NCBI GenBank assembly: GCA_963699835.1
Contig: CAVOVJ010000003.1
Span: 543,215-607,214, forward strand
From: BM003 sp963699835
GTDB lineage: Bacteria; Pseudomonadota; Gammaproteobacteria; Steroidobacterales; BM003
Direction: 5' to 3'
DNA: 64,000 nucleotides
Shown here piece by piece: positions 46,587 to 56,275 of the stretch (the first letter of the stretch is position 1; each line of letters begins with the position of its first letter). The notes beneath the pieces were generated by a model. That model was not told the DNA's origin, made no database searches, and saw only the letters and a program-made list of their open reading frames with translations. The position numbers were made by a program, and so were the translations under genes.

Positions 46587-48947
46587 ATGACGGACAATGT
46601 GACTGACCCGGTCTGCGGCATGACGGTCGACGCTGCGCGTACACAACACCGCTGCGAATGGGAAGGCAAGAGCTATTTTTTCTGTGCCGCCCGTTGTCGC
46701 GAAAGATTTGTCGCCAGCCCGGAGTCGTTTCTGTGTCAGCAGCCGGCAGCGCCGGTAGTAGCCGGTTCTCGTTATACCTGCCCGATGCACCCGGAAATCG
46801 TCCGCGACGGACCCGGAATCTGCCCGTTGTGCGGTATGGCTCTCGAGCCAATGGACCCTGCCGCAGCGGGTGACGGACCCAATCCCGAACTCGCCGATTT
46901 CACGCGCCGTTTCTGGATAGGCGCGCCGCTGGCACTGCTGCTGCTGGTACTGGAAATGGGTTCGCATCTCGGGGCGCCATTCGCCGCCTGGCTCGGGCCG
47001 CGGGTTTTCGTGTTGGTTCAGTTTGCGCTGGCGACTCCGGTAGTGCTGTGGGTGGCCGCGCCTTTTTTCCAGCGTGGCTGGCAGTCGATTGGCAATCATA
47101 GCCCGAATATGTGGACGCTGATCGCATTGGGCACCGGCGCCGCCTATCTGTACAGCGTTGTTGCGACTTTTTTCCCGACCTTGTTTCCGTCGGCGCTGCG
47201 CACTCACGATGGAGTCGTACCGGTCTATTTCGAGGCGGCTGCAGTGATCATCATTCTGGTGCTGGTTGGACAGATCCTCGAATTGCGCGCCCGGGAACGC
47301 ACCGGGGATGCGATTCGGTCACTACTGGATCTGGCGCCGAAAACCGCGCGGCGCATCGCGGCCGATGGTAGCGAGTCTGAGGTCGGTCTCGACGAGGTGC
47401 AACGCGGCGATCACTTGCGGGTACGCCCGGGGGAGAGTATTCCTGTCGATGGCGTCGTGCTGCGGGGAAGTTCGAGCGTCGATGAGAGCATGCTGACCGG
47501 TGAGCCGATCGCGGTCGAGAAAATCGCCGGTGCCACGGTTACGGCCGGCACTCTCAATCGCGCCGGCAGTCTGGTAATGCGCGCGGTACGGATAGGCGAC
47601 GAGACGATGCTCGCGCGAATCGTCTCGATGGTCGCGCGGGCGCAACGCAGCCGCGCCCCGGTCCAGGCGCTGGCGGACCGGGTTGCCGGGTTTTTCGTGC
47701 CGGTGGTCGTACTGGTCGCACTTGCTGCATTTGTGACCTGGTTGCTGGTCGGGCCGAGCCCGGCCCTGAGTTATGCAATGGTCGCTGCGGTATCGGTGCT
47801 GATCATTGCCTGTCCGTGCGCGCTCGGCCTGGCAACGCCGATGTCGATCATGGTGGCGATCGGCCGCGGTGCCGGGGCCGGTGTCCTGATTCGCGACGCG
47901 GAAGCGCTCGAGCGCCTCGCAGGCGTCGATACGCTCGTTGTCGACAAAACCGGCACTCTTACCGAGGGTCTGCCGTCGCTGACAGATATCCGGGCATTCG
48001 ACGGTGATGAGGCCGGACTGTTGCGGCTTGCCGCCAGCCTCGAGCGCGCCAGTGAGCATCCTCTTGGAGAGGCGCTCGTTGGCGCGGCCGGGCAACGCGA
48101 TGTCACGCTCGTCGACGTCGATTCGTTTCGCTCGCACACCGGGAAAGGGGTGACGGGCATGGTTGCCGGACACACGGTCGCGGTCGGCAATGAACGGCTG
48201 ATGGAGGGGATCTCAATCGAGATATCGCGCGCCGACTCCGAAGTTAAAAAATTGCGCAAAGCGGGAAAAACTCTGCTGTTCGTCAGCGTCGACGGGGAAT
48301 TCGCCGGCGTCATTGCGCTTGCTGACACGATAAAACCGACCACGGCTGGAGCTATCGCAGAGCTTCACCGTGAAGGTCTGCGGATCGTGATGGCGACGGG
48401 CGACAACGCCGCAACAGCCGCAGCAGTTGCCCGGGAGCTGGGAATCGACGATGTACGGGCCGGGATTTTGCCGGAAGACAAAGCCAGCCTGATTACGGCT
48501 CTTCAGGCAGAAGGGGCAAGCGTGGCGATGGCCGGCGACGGTATCAATGACGCGCCGGCACTGGCCGCTGCCGATGTGGGCATCGCGATGGGCACCGGTG
48601 CCGATGTCGCGATGGAGAGCGCGGGTGTCACGCTGGTGAAGGGGGATCTCGGCGGGATTGTTCGGGCGATAAAACTCTCGCAGGCGACCATGGCCAATAT
48701 CAAGCAGAATCTCTTTCTCGCGTTTGCCTACAACGGTATCGGGGTGCCGGTCGCCGCCGGGGTATTGTATCCGGTCGTCGGTGCGATGCTCTCGCCAATG
48801 GTTGCGGCGGCGGCGATGAGCCTGTCCTCCGTGTCGGTCATCGCAAATGCGTTGCGTCTGCGCCGGGCCGCTTGTGAGTGCAGATGGTTCCCGGCCCGCC
48901 GCCTGGAAGCGCGATTCAGGTCGAGGCTTTTGTCTCTGATTCCTTAA
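46587..48947 (+). CDS. Copper-type P1B heavy-metal ATPase
   Basis: An export ATPase of about 786 aa. The N-terminus has a YHS domain (DPVCGMTVD, SYFFCAARC) and a heavy-metal-binding domain (YTCPMHPEIVRD, CPLCGMALEP) in place of the usual HMA repeats. The membrane CPC motif is at 409-411, phosphorylated D453 in DKTGTLTEG, and AGDGINDAPALAAADVGIAMG in the hinge. It belongs to the CopA/CopB class. The C-terminal 25 residues are odd and overlap the opposite gene by 32 nt. If one base is missing at about 48868 the protein would end RGRL at a TGA at 48875-48877, as relatives do. Confidence 0.92.
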   Translation: MTDNVTDPVCGMTVDAARTQHRCEWEGKSYFFCAARCRERFVASPESFLCQQPAAPVVAGSRYTCPMHPEIVRDGPGICPLCGMALEPMDPAAAGDGPNPELADFTRRFWIGAPLALLLLVLEMGSHLGAPFAAWLGPRVFVLVQFALATPVVLWVAAPFFQRGWQSIGNHSPNMWTLIALGTGAAYLYSVVATFFPTLFPSALRTHDGVVPVYFEAAAVIIILVLVGQILELRARERTGDAIRSLLDLAPKTARRIAADGSESEVGLDEVQRGDHLRVRPGESIPVDGVVLRGSSSVDESMLTGEPIAVEKIAGATVTAGTLNRAGSLVMRAVRIGDETMLARIVSMVARAQRSRAPVQALADRVAGFFVPVVVLVALAAFVTWLLVGPSPALSYAMVAAVSVLIIACPCALGLATPMSIMVAIGRGAGAGVLIRDAEALERLAGVDTLVVDKTGTLTEGLPSLTDIRAFDGDEAGLLRLAASLERASEHPLGEALVGAAGQRDVTLVDVDSFRSHTGKGVTGMVAGHTVAVGNERLMEGISIEISRADSEVKKLRKAGKTLLFVSVDGEFAGVIALADTIKPTTAGAIAELHREGLRIVMATGDNAATAAAVARELGIDDVRAGILPEDKASLITALQAEGASVAMAGDGINDAPALAAADVGIAMGTGADVAMESAGVTLVKGDLGGIVRAIKLSQATMANIKQNLFLAFAYNGIGVPVAAGVLYPVVGAMLSPMVAAAAMSLSSVSVIANALRLRRAACECRWFPARRLEARFRSRLLSLIP

Positions 48948-49236
48948 ACGCCTCGAGTTTTTCCGCCGACGCCTTTTCCTGGTATTTCGCCTTGTAGTCG
49001 GCGTAAGGCATCCCGTACACGATTTCACGCGCCTGCAGGTTGTCCACTTCGATACCCTGCTCTGCGGCCGCCGAGCTATACCACTTCGAAATGCAATTGC
49101 GGCAGAAGTAAGCGAGGTTCATCAGATCGATGTTCTGCACCTCGGGATTCTTGCGCAGATGCTCGATTAGCTTGCGGTAGACTTGTGACTCGATTTTCGT
49201 CCGTGTCTGTTCGTCGATCTCGGGTAGGTTCGCCAT
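48916..49236 (-). CDS. DUF1244 family protein
   Basis: A 106-aa protein, start at ATG 49236 (MANLPEIDE). The motif MNLAYFCRNCISKWYSSAAAEQG has the CRNC cysteine pair, followed by AREIVYGMPYADYKAKYQ. DUF1244 is widespread in Proteobacteria, small, cytoplasmic and of unknown function. The upstream in-frame extension to 49341 has no family resemblance. It is convergent with the copper ATPase. Confidence 0.88.
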   Translation of the reverse strand: MANLPEIDEQTRTKIESQVYRKLIEHLRKNPEVQNIDLMNLAYFCRNCISKWYSSAAAEQGIEVDNLQAREIVYGMPYADYKAKYQEKASAEKLEAFKESETKAST

Positions 49237-49391
49237 TGAGTGAGGTCCCTTCTTTGTAGCGGAAATAACAAGTGTGAGCCTCATCGGGCCCCGCTGTCCA
49301 GATTTGCGACAGCACTCTTCGTGTATCCAATTCTGTCGCAACGGCGAATATACCGTCGCGCTTGGCGCGGCGTTGCCGCAAGGAATTCATA

Positions 49392-50142
49392 GTGAGCGAA
49401 GCAGCAACCACCATCGACCCGGCCGAGGTCGAATTTTACCGCAAACTGGCGGCCACCTGGTGGGACCCCGAGGGGCCGTTCTGGCCACTGCACCGGCTGA
49501 ATGTGCTGCGCACCATGTATTTACGCGGGCGCCTTTGCGAGTTGTTCGGGCGCGATGGATCTTCCGACCGGCCGCTGGACGGCCTGCGCGTACTGGATAT
49601 CGGTTGCGGCGGCGGCATCCTGTCCGAGTCGATTGCGGCGACAGGCGCGTCCGTGCTCGGCATCGACGTCGTCGACAAAAACATCCATGTCGCGCGCCAG
49701 CATGCGGCAGGCCGCGGACTCGATGTCGAGTACCGTCTCGTTACGGCCGAGGAAACTGGCCGCCGCGGGCGAGCAGTTCGACATCGTTCTGAACATGGAG
49801 GTTGTCGAACATGTGGCAAACCTGCCGCTTTTCGTCGACTCTGCCGCCCGAATGGTCGGCCCGGGCGGCGTGATGGCGGTCGCGACGATTAACCGGACAC
49901 TTCTTTCATGGGTGTTCGCCATCGTCGGCGCGGAATATATATTGCGCTGGTTGCCGCGCGGCACCCATCAGTGGCGGCGCTTCCCCAGGCCGGCTGAGAT
50001 CGAGGCGCTTTTAAGTAGCCGCGGAATGTCGGTACGCGACCGCGTGGGTGTGAGAGTCAACCCGGTGACGCGTGGTTTTAGCCTGATGTCGTCGCTGGCC
50101 GTCAACTACATGCTGATTGCGACAAGGCCCGGTGCAAGCTGA
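49392..50142 (+). CDS. ubiG: Ubiquinone biosynthesis O-methyltransferase, one frame break
   Basis: UbiG carries out both O-methylations of ubiquinone synthesis with SAM. It starts at GTG 49392 with VSEAATTIDPAEVEFYRKLAATWWDPEG. The SAM motif is VLDIGCGGGILSESIAATG. A single extra A at about 49752 breaks the frame between RLVTAEE and LAAAGEQFDIV. The protein resumes with VVEHVANLPLFV and the C-terminal DVRVNPVTRGF-type block (here VRVNPVTRGFSL) to 50142. About 249 aa after joining. The next gene is on the same strand 82 nt later. Confidence 0.9.
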
Positions 50143-50224
50143 CTCCGTTGAGGCAACGATCACGATACCCAGTGGAACAGGGTTGTGCGACACTCGGCAC
50201 GTTGCGAATCCGGACTGACTGGCA

Positions 50225-51547
50225 ATGCCGCCGCCGCATCGCGTACCGACAACCACGCTGATAGTTTTCGGGCTTCTGAACCTGCCGCTGTCCATGCTGA
50301 TGTCGCCGACAGCGGCGGTACTGCCGAATTTCTACCTCGAATACAGCGCCGTCACCCTGTCGGGTCTGGCGACGGCAACGCTTGTGTCACGATTATTCGA
50401 TGGTCTCACCGATCCTTTGATCGGGTTTCTTTCCGATCGCACGGGACGGAGAAAGCCATGGATTCTTGCGGGCGCCGTGCTTATCGCGGTTAGCGCGTGG
50501 TCGCTTTACAACCCCGCGCTCAGTTCCGGCATGGGCTATTTCATGGCCTGGTATCTGGCTGTCACGCTTGGCTGGACCCTGATCGAGATTCCCCATTCGG
50601 CGATGGCCGCCGAGTTGTCGCCGGACTACCAGGAGCGCTCGCGCGTCGTTTTGTGGCGGCAGTTGCTGGGATTCTTCGGCGGTCTTTTGTTCATGGCCTC
50701 GCCATTGATACTCGCGGGTGGCGGTACTGCGTTTACCCCCGGCGTGATGCGCGGCATCGCGATATTCATCCTGATCAGCCTGCCGTTGTTTGTCGGATTA
50801 TGTGCTGGCGTGTCGCGGAACCGCAGCGCCGACCGGGTGCGCGGCGACCACGGCCCGGTGACCTGTGGCTTGCCATTTCTCAGACGCCGCCATTCCGTTA
50901 CTTCCTGCTGACCCAGATTTTGTTCGGTCTTGCGACCGGTGCGGTCTCGAGCCTGTTCGTGATCTATGCAAGCCAGTACCTGGGTCTCGCCGAGAAGATT
51001 CCGCATCTTGCAATGCCTATGACGCTGGCGATGGCGCTCGGCATGCCGGTCTGGTTGCGGGTGATGAAGCGGGTCGATAAACATCGCGCCTGGACAATAG
51101 CCGCGCTCGGTATGATCGCGACCCTCAGCGTTCGTACCTTTCATTGCCCCCGGGCCCGGCGCGCTGCTGCCGATGGTGGCGATCATGACGAGTTTCGGGT
51201 TTTTTCTCGGATTGTCATCGATTGCTTTGCCTTCGTTGCTCGCGGATATTGTCGACTACGATGTATGGCGCAACCGCAAGGAAAGAGCCGCCATATTTTT
51301 TGCCTTCCAGGCACTGGTGACGAAGCTGAACCAGGGGGTAGGGGGCGCGATTGCATTGTCCTTACCGACGCTGTTCGGTTTCAGCGGCAAGGGTATGCCC
51401 TCGGACATCGCGGTACTCGGGCTCAAGATCGCGTTTGTCGCCTGGCCTGTCTTATTGCTTGCGCCCATGGCGCTGCTGGCGTGGCGCTATCCGCTCAACC
51501 GGCGTCGCCAGGGGATTCTCGCGCGGCGCCTGGCGAGCCGGCGGTAA
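50225..51547 (+). CDS. MFS/GPH-type transporter, two frame breaks
   Basis: A 12-helix carrier of the glycoside-pentoside-hexuronide/MFS group. The first half reads LSMLMSPTAAVLPNFYLEY and DGLTDPLIGFLSDRTGRRKPWILAG, a typical GPH motif. Breaks at about 50800-50870 and 51130-51160 move the reading frame. Beyond them come QTPPFRYFLLTQILFGLATG, VWLRVMKRVDKHRAW and SFGFFLGLSSIALPSLLADIVDYD, all of the family. Total about 440 aa. Substrate unknown. Confidence 0.82.
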
Positions 51548-51687
51548 AAGTGTAGCAGCGGCCAGAGCAGGGAGCGGTGTTCGCATGCGCGCGGATGACT
51601 GGCGCATTTTTTTGGTGACCTGCATGCCGGCAACCGGCTATTCTTGTACGGTCACAAATCGGACCACCAATCAATAGGACCAGATGA

Positions 51688-52548
51688 ATGATTCATTTCT
51701 GTAGCCCGCGTTCACGTGTGGACGAGCATTTGAAATTTTCCGCTTACGCGGCCTGGTCTTGCAGTGAGCGTTTGCGAACCGGGACACTCGTGTTTGTGAT
51801 GTTATTTGCCGGTGCCATTTCGCTGGACGCGCGCGCCGCTGCCCCCGGCAGCGAACCGGGGTTTACCATCGCCCCCTACGGCTGGCTCGCCGGTCTCGAT
51901 GGCACCGTCGGCGTACCCGCTAGCGAAATCGACCCGGGTGGTGGCATCGGATTTCTCGACCGCGTCGATTTCGAAGTCTCGGACGAACTCGAAACGATTG
52001 GTTTCATGTTCTATGGTGAGTGGCGCGGCGATCGCTGGATGGCGTTTTTCGACTCGGTATGGGCCAATGTGTCACAGGACGCCGATATCAAGCTTGGCCG
52101 GCTGCTGCCGGCGTCGGATGCCACCGCGGAAATCGATGGCAATGTTTATCAGTTGGCGCTTGGCTACCGTCTGGTTGACTGGGAACGTTCCTCGCTGACC
52201 CTTTACGGTGGCGCCCGTTATTACGATCTAAAGGTGGAAGGGGAAGCCAAGGGCGGCATTCTGCCGAGCACGATCAAGTCGTCGACATCCCGCACCTGGA
52301 CCGATGCGGTGTTCGGTGCCCGCTGGCGCTATGGCTTTGGCGAGCACTGGCATGGCTGGCTTCAGGCCGACTACGGAGTCGGCGAATCCAAGGCGAGCTG
52401 GCAGGCGTTTGCAACCATCGGTTACGAGTTCTCGTGGGGATCCATTGAAAGCGGCTGGCGCTACCTGTCTCTCGATTACGACAGCAATGTGTATCGTGTC
52501 GATTTGAGTCTGAGCGGACCATTTCTCGGCGCGGCATTCTCGTTCTGA
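51688..52548 (+). CDS. Outer-membrane beta-barrel protein
   Basis: A 286-aa protein with an N-terminal leader (LVFVMLFAGAISLDARAA) and alternating amphipathic strands from FTIAPYGWLAGLDGTVG to the final GPFLGAAFSF, ending in Phe as outer-membrane barrels do. Barrels of this size usually have 8-12 strands. The long polar part before the leader (about 35 residues) suggests the real start may be an internal codon. No substrate clue. Confidence 0.75.
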   Translation: MIHFCSPRSRVDEHLKFSAYAAWSCSERLRTGTLVFVMLFAGAISLDARAAAPGSEPGFTIAPYGWLAGLDGTVGVPASEIDPGGGIGFLDRVDFEVSDELETIGFMFYGEWRGDRWMAFFDSVWANVSQDADIKLGRLLPASDATAEIDGNVYQLALGYRLVDWERSSLTLYGGARYYDLKVEGEAKGGILPSTIKSSTSRTWTDAVFGARWRYGFGEHWHGWLQADYGVGESKASWQAFATIGYEFSWGSIESGWRYLSLDYDSNVYRVDLSLSGPFLGAAFSF

Positions 52549-52684
52549 GGCGATTTGAGTTTTACCCAGCGATGACGGTGTCGCAGCCGGTGTGCTGCAG
52601 TGCAAATTGCCGCATTGCCGCTACGGGTCTATGGTCTTTTGCCGGGTCCGGCGCGGATCCGCCAACGTGTGGAGCCAATACGAC

Positions 52685-54363
52685 GTGAACAATACAAACA
52701 ATGGCGCCGATCACCCGAGGACGTTTTCTGGCCCAGTCCAGGCACTGTGTCACTGGGCGAAAGAAACACCGGACAGGATTTTTCTGTCGCAGCCGATTGA
52801 GGGTGGGCGCAGGGAGTACAGCTTCGCCGAGTGCGAGGATATCTGCCGCCGCATGGCGAGCGCGTTGCGCGAGATTGGTCTCGGTCCGGGTGACCGCGTT
52901 GCGATTCTGGCGAAAAACTGCGCGGAGTGGTTTCTGGCGGACTGGGCCATCCAGATCGCGGGCATGGTCCCGGTGCCGATCTATCCCACGGCCGGGCCGG
53001 GTACTATCGCCTACGTAATCGAGCACAGTGAATCGCGCGCGGTATTCGTCGGGCCATTGGACAGCTGGCAAAAACAGGAGCCGGGGCTCGATCCCGGATA
53101 TCACACGTATTGCGATGCCGTATCCGACGATGTCCTGTCAGCATCAATGGCAGGACCTCGTCGATACCCATGCGCCGGTTCCGCGGCTGCACAACCGGAC
53201 GACGAGGATTTGCTGAGTATTCTCTATACTTCCGGTAGCACGGGAAAACCGAAGGGCGTAATGCTGTCGAGCGCTGCCTACCGTTACGCCTGTCAGACGA
53301 CTCGTCGATACGCTGGAAATGAGTGCCGCTGACCGGCTGCTCTCGTATCTTCCTCTCGCCCACATTACCGAGCGGGCAGTGATCCAGGGGCCCGCGGTGT
53401 TCGCCGGAGCGAAGGTCTCCTTTGTCGAGTCGTTGCAGACTTTCCAGCGCGATCTCAAGGCTGGCTGATCCGACAATGTTTATTTCGGTGCCGCGCCTGT
53501 GGGTCAAGTTCCAGTCCGGCGTGCATGCCAAGCTGCCGCCGCGAAAGCTCAACTTCCTGTTGTCGTTGCCGCTTGTCGGCAAGCGCATAGCGCAAAAAAT
53601 CCGCTCCCAGCTCGGGTTCGAAAACACCCGAATGTGGGGTTCGGGTACCGCACCGATTTCCGCCGATACGCTGCATTGGTATTCGCGTCTTGGCATCGAT
53701 ATCAGTGAGGCATGGGGCATGACGGAGGTCACCGGGATCGGATGCATGAACAGCCCGTTTCGGCAATCCTGCCTCGGCACGATCGGGTTGCCGTTCCCGG
53801 GTTCGGAAATAAAGATTTCCGATGTCGGTGAGTTGCTGTTTCGTGGTCCCGGGCTGTTCAGCGGCTACTACAAGCAGCCGGATTTGACCCGTGAAGTATT
53901 CACCGAGGACGGTTTTTTCCGTACCGGCGACAAGGCGGAATGGGACGAGGCGCTTGGTGCGTTTCGGATTACCGGAAGGGTCAAGGACCTGTTCAAGTCG
54001 GCAAAGGGCAAGTACGTGACACCGGTCCCGATTGAATCGCATCTCGCGGCCAACCCGCTGGTGGAGCAGGTGTGCGTGATGGGTTCCGGCCTGCCGCAAC
54101 CGGTCGCGGTCGTGGTGTTGTCGGAGGCGGCGGCCGCTATGACCAAAGCCGATATCGAAGCGCACCTCGAGACGAGCCTGGCTACGATCAACGGTCTGCT
54201 TGAGTCGCATGAGCGCCTGGCGGCACTCGTCGTGGCAAAAGAGGAGTGGTCGATCGAAAACGAAATGCTGACTCCCACGATGAAAATAAAGCGCGATGTA
54301 CTGGAGCAGAAATATGGCGATCTGATCGCCGAGACCCGCACGAGTCGGGTGAACTGGGAGTAA
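52685..54363 (+). CDS. Long-chain acyl-CoA synthetase (AMP-forming), several frame breaks
   Basis: An ANL-superfamily enzyme that adenylates fatty acids and loads CoA. The GTG at 52685 is my choice of start. The sequence runs through SALREIGLGPGDRVAILAKN, the phosphate loop SILYTSGSTGKPKGVMLS, LLSYLPLAHITERAV, SEAWGMTE and GRVKDLFKSAKGKYVTP. Breaks occur around 53145-53200, 53300 and 53465; all but one look like single extra bases. Joined length about 559 aa. The C-terminal lysine (MKIKRD) is retained. Confidence 0.85.
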
Positions 54364-54443
54364 CTGCTTTGACGGTCGGGCTCTCGGTCCGGCAAGCAGG
54401 TAAGTCCGTTCTGCGTTCGCAGTTTTGACGCGATAACGCAGGC

Positions 54444-54864
54444 TCAGTGAGTGACGAACTCCCGGGCATTGTCGGGCGGCAGGAAGTGATTCGTGGCGAA
54501 GTTGGATGCCAGTACTTGCCGCCGGGTAGTGGCGGCCAAGAAACTCGTGATGCGAACCGGCCAGATCGGGATTTGCAGCTTCGAAGTCATGCCATGATGT
54601 TGCGCGCGATTGCTGCGCGATGCGCCGCTGGATCTCATACAGATAGAACAGCGTTATCGTCTCGTGGTATTTCTCGATCGCACCATGGTGTTCGGCGAAT
54701 CGTTTGAGCGCGGCGATATAGCGATCCATCGCTTTATGCGGCGACCATTGTCGCATCATCGTCCAGGTCACCCGCAGGTGCTCTCGATGACCGAGAGAAT
54801 CCGCATCGAGTTCGAGATTCTCGAACTTCTGCAATAAATTCATGTCCTGCTCCAGGCTTGTCAT
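54444..54864 (-). CDS. Conserved hypothetical protein, one frame break
   Basis: About 139 aa. It reads DSLGHREHLRVTWTMMRQWS, then AMDRYIAALKRFAEHHG and KYHETITLFYLYEIQRR, a pattern of a conserved hypothetical family (His-rich helices) that I cannot name. The frame breaks at about 54530 after HHEFLGRHY and, with one base removed, runs on through LASNFATNHFLPPDNAREF to the stop at 54444. The longer open frame continuing to 53455 is an artefact. Second gene behind the RHH-like gene, 9 nt after it. Confidence 0.65.
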
Positions 54865-54873
54865 TTCCCAACC

Positions 54874-55158
54874 TCACTTGCGTTTGCGATCGTGCTCGAC
54901 CAGCTGATGACTGTCTTGTGCCTCAAGATCCAGTCCGTACAACTGCCTGAGTAGTTCGATCCGATCCAGCGTGTCTTTGGAAAACGGGGCCTTACCCTCG
55001 AACGCGTGCAGCACAATGCCTTCGACCAGGTCACCGAGCGTCATATCGAGACATTCGGCCAGGCCTTTCAGCACCTTCAACATGCGTTTCTCGATACGGA
55101 TTCCGGTCTGGACGCGCTCAATGGATTTGCGGTTATCGGTTTGCCTGCTCTTGCTCAT
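54874..55158 (-). CDS. Small ribbon-helix-helix-like protein
   Basis: A 94-aa protein. The segment VQTGIRIEKRMLKVLKGLAECLDMTLGDLVEGIVLHAFEG reads as a beta strand followed by two helices, as in CopG/Arc RHH regulators. It has a Ser/Arg/Lys-rich N-terminus. It is followed on the same strand by a conserved hypothetical. An inverted repeat in the AT-rich leader (55201-55218) may be its operator. Confidence 0.6.
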   Translation of the reverse strand: MSKSRQTDNRKSIERVQTGIRIEKRMLKVLKGLAECLDMTLGDLVEGIVLHAFEGKAPFSKDTLDRIELLRQLYGLDLEAQDSHQLVEHDRKRK

Positions 55159-55200
55159 TTGTGGGTTCTCCGATCAAAGTGATTCTATTATACAGCAAAA

Positions 55201-55218
55201 TACCTCGGTAACAAGGTA
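55201..55218. promoter_or_regulatory. Inverted repeat upstream of the RHH gene
   Basis: TACCT at 55201-55205 and AGGTA at 55214-55218 form an inverted repeat with 8-nt spacing, in an AT-rich leader 43 nt before the RHH-like start. RHH repressors often bind such short repeats in their own promoter. The repeat is short, so chance is possible. Confidence 0.35.
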
Positions 55219-55339
55219 GCTATATAACTATTTGTTCGGAGAGGATCATCGCGCAACGGTCGTGGCGACTGCGCCGTCGTTTTAGTATTGTTTTCGACTA
55301 TTCTGTCTTGCCCTGCGAGCGCCGGGCCGGAGAAGACGT

Positions 55340-56161
55340 ATGAGTCGATGCAAAGGAATATTGTTACTCGCCGTGGCGCTTTTGGCGGCGTGCGCGACCA
55401 GCCCGACGGGGCGCCCGCAGCTGATGCTTGTTTCGGAGCAACAGGCCATCAGTTCGTCGAGACAGGCCTATCTATCGGAAATGAAACGCCTCGACCAGGA
55501 GGGCAAGCTTTCCACCGACATCAAGACCAATGCGCGGGTCCGCGAGATTACCGGCAGGCTTGTGGCACAGGCGATTATCATGCGCCCGGATACGAATAAC
55601 TGGGAGTGGAGTGTCGAGGTGATCGAAGAGCCGGAGACGGTTAATGCCTGGTGTATGGCGGGAGGCCGAATGGCCATATATACCGGGCTCATCGACAAGA
55701 CCGAGGCAACGGACGACGAAATCGCGCAGGTAATGGGGCATGAAATCGCGCACGCGCTGGCTAACCACACCGCGGAACGGATGTCGGTGGCCATTGCCGC
55801 ACAGGCAGGAATTCTCGCGGTGGCGGTAACCAGTCAGGACGCACGGTACACGGCAGCGGCGGCGTCGGCCGCGATGCTGGCATTGACATTGCCGAATAGC
55901 CGCACATCGGAAAGCGAAGCGGATCGGATCGGCATAGAACTGGCGGCAAAGGCGGGTTACGATCCGCACGCGGCGGTCACGTTATGGCAGAAAATGGCGC
56001 AGGTCGGCGGATCGGGTCCGCCGCAGTTTTTGAGCACTCACCCGGCGCCCGAGAATCGCCAGCAAAAACTGGCCGCGATGATTCCGCAGATGATGCCCTA
56101 TTACGAAACCGTCAGGGAACGTCCGACCTACCGGCTCGAGGCGCGCGAGTACGGCCCGTAG
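55340..56161 (+). CDS. M48 family lipoprotein metallopeptidase
   Basis: A 273-aa zinc protease. Lipobox LLAAC puts the lipidated cysteine at C18. The active motif HEIAH is at 134-138, with a further ligand in SESEADRIG. VNAWCMAGGRMAIYTGL is the usual substrate-cleft strand. The YcaL/LoiP group of outer-membrane proteases looks like this. Second M48 gene of the window, unlinked to the one at 38866. Confidence 0.9.
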   Translation: MSRCKGILLLAVALLAACATSPTGRPQLMLVSEQQAISSSRQAYLSEMKRLDQEGKLSTDIKTNARVREITGRLVAQAIIMRPDTNNWEWSVEVIEEPETVNAWCMAGGRMAIYTGLIDKTEATDDEIAQVMGHEIAHALANHTAERMSVAIAAQAGILAVAVTSQDARYTAAAASAAMLALTLPNSRTSESEADRIGIELAAKAGYDPHAAVTLWQKMAQVGGSGPPQFLSTHPAPENRQQKLAAMIPQMMPYYETVRERPTYRLEAREYGP

Positions 56162-56275
56162 CGTCGCACCGGCCGCGTGTTCCCTTCTGGTTTCCGTTGC
56201 GGGCCTGGCGTGCCCCGCGGGAATGATCGAAATCGGGGCCGTAAGTACGTGTTTCCTGACCTAGCGAGGCCGACC

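Noticed and set aside
53455..54864. A 469-aa minus-strand open frame overlapping the acyl-CoA ligase
   Set aside because: Only its first 110 or so residues look like protein; the rest is the antisense of the ligase. One extra base at about 54530 hides the true stop at 54444.
54444..55158. Toxin-antitoxin pair
   Set aside because: The first gene could be an RHH antitoxin, but the second resembles a conserved hypothetical family and not a known toxin, so I report only the operon.
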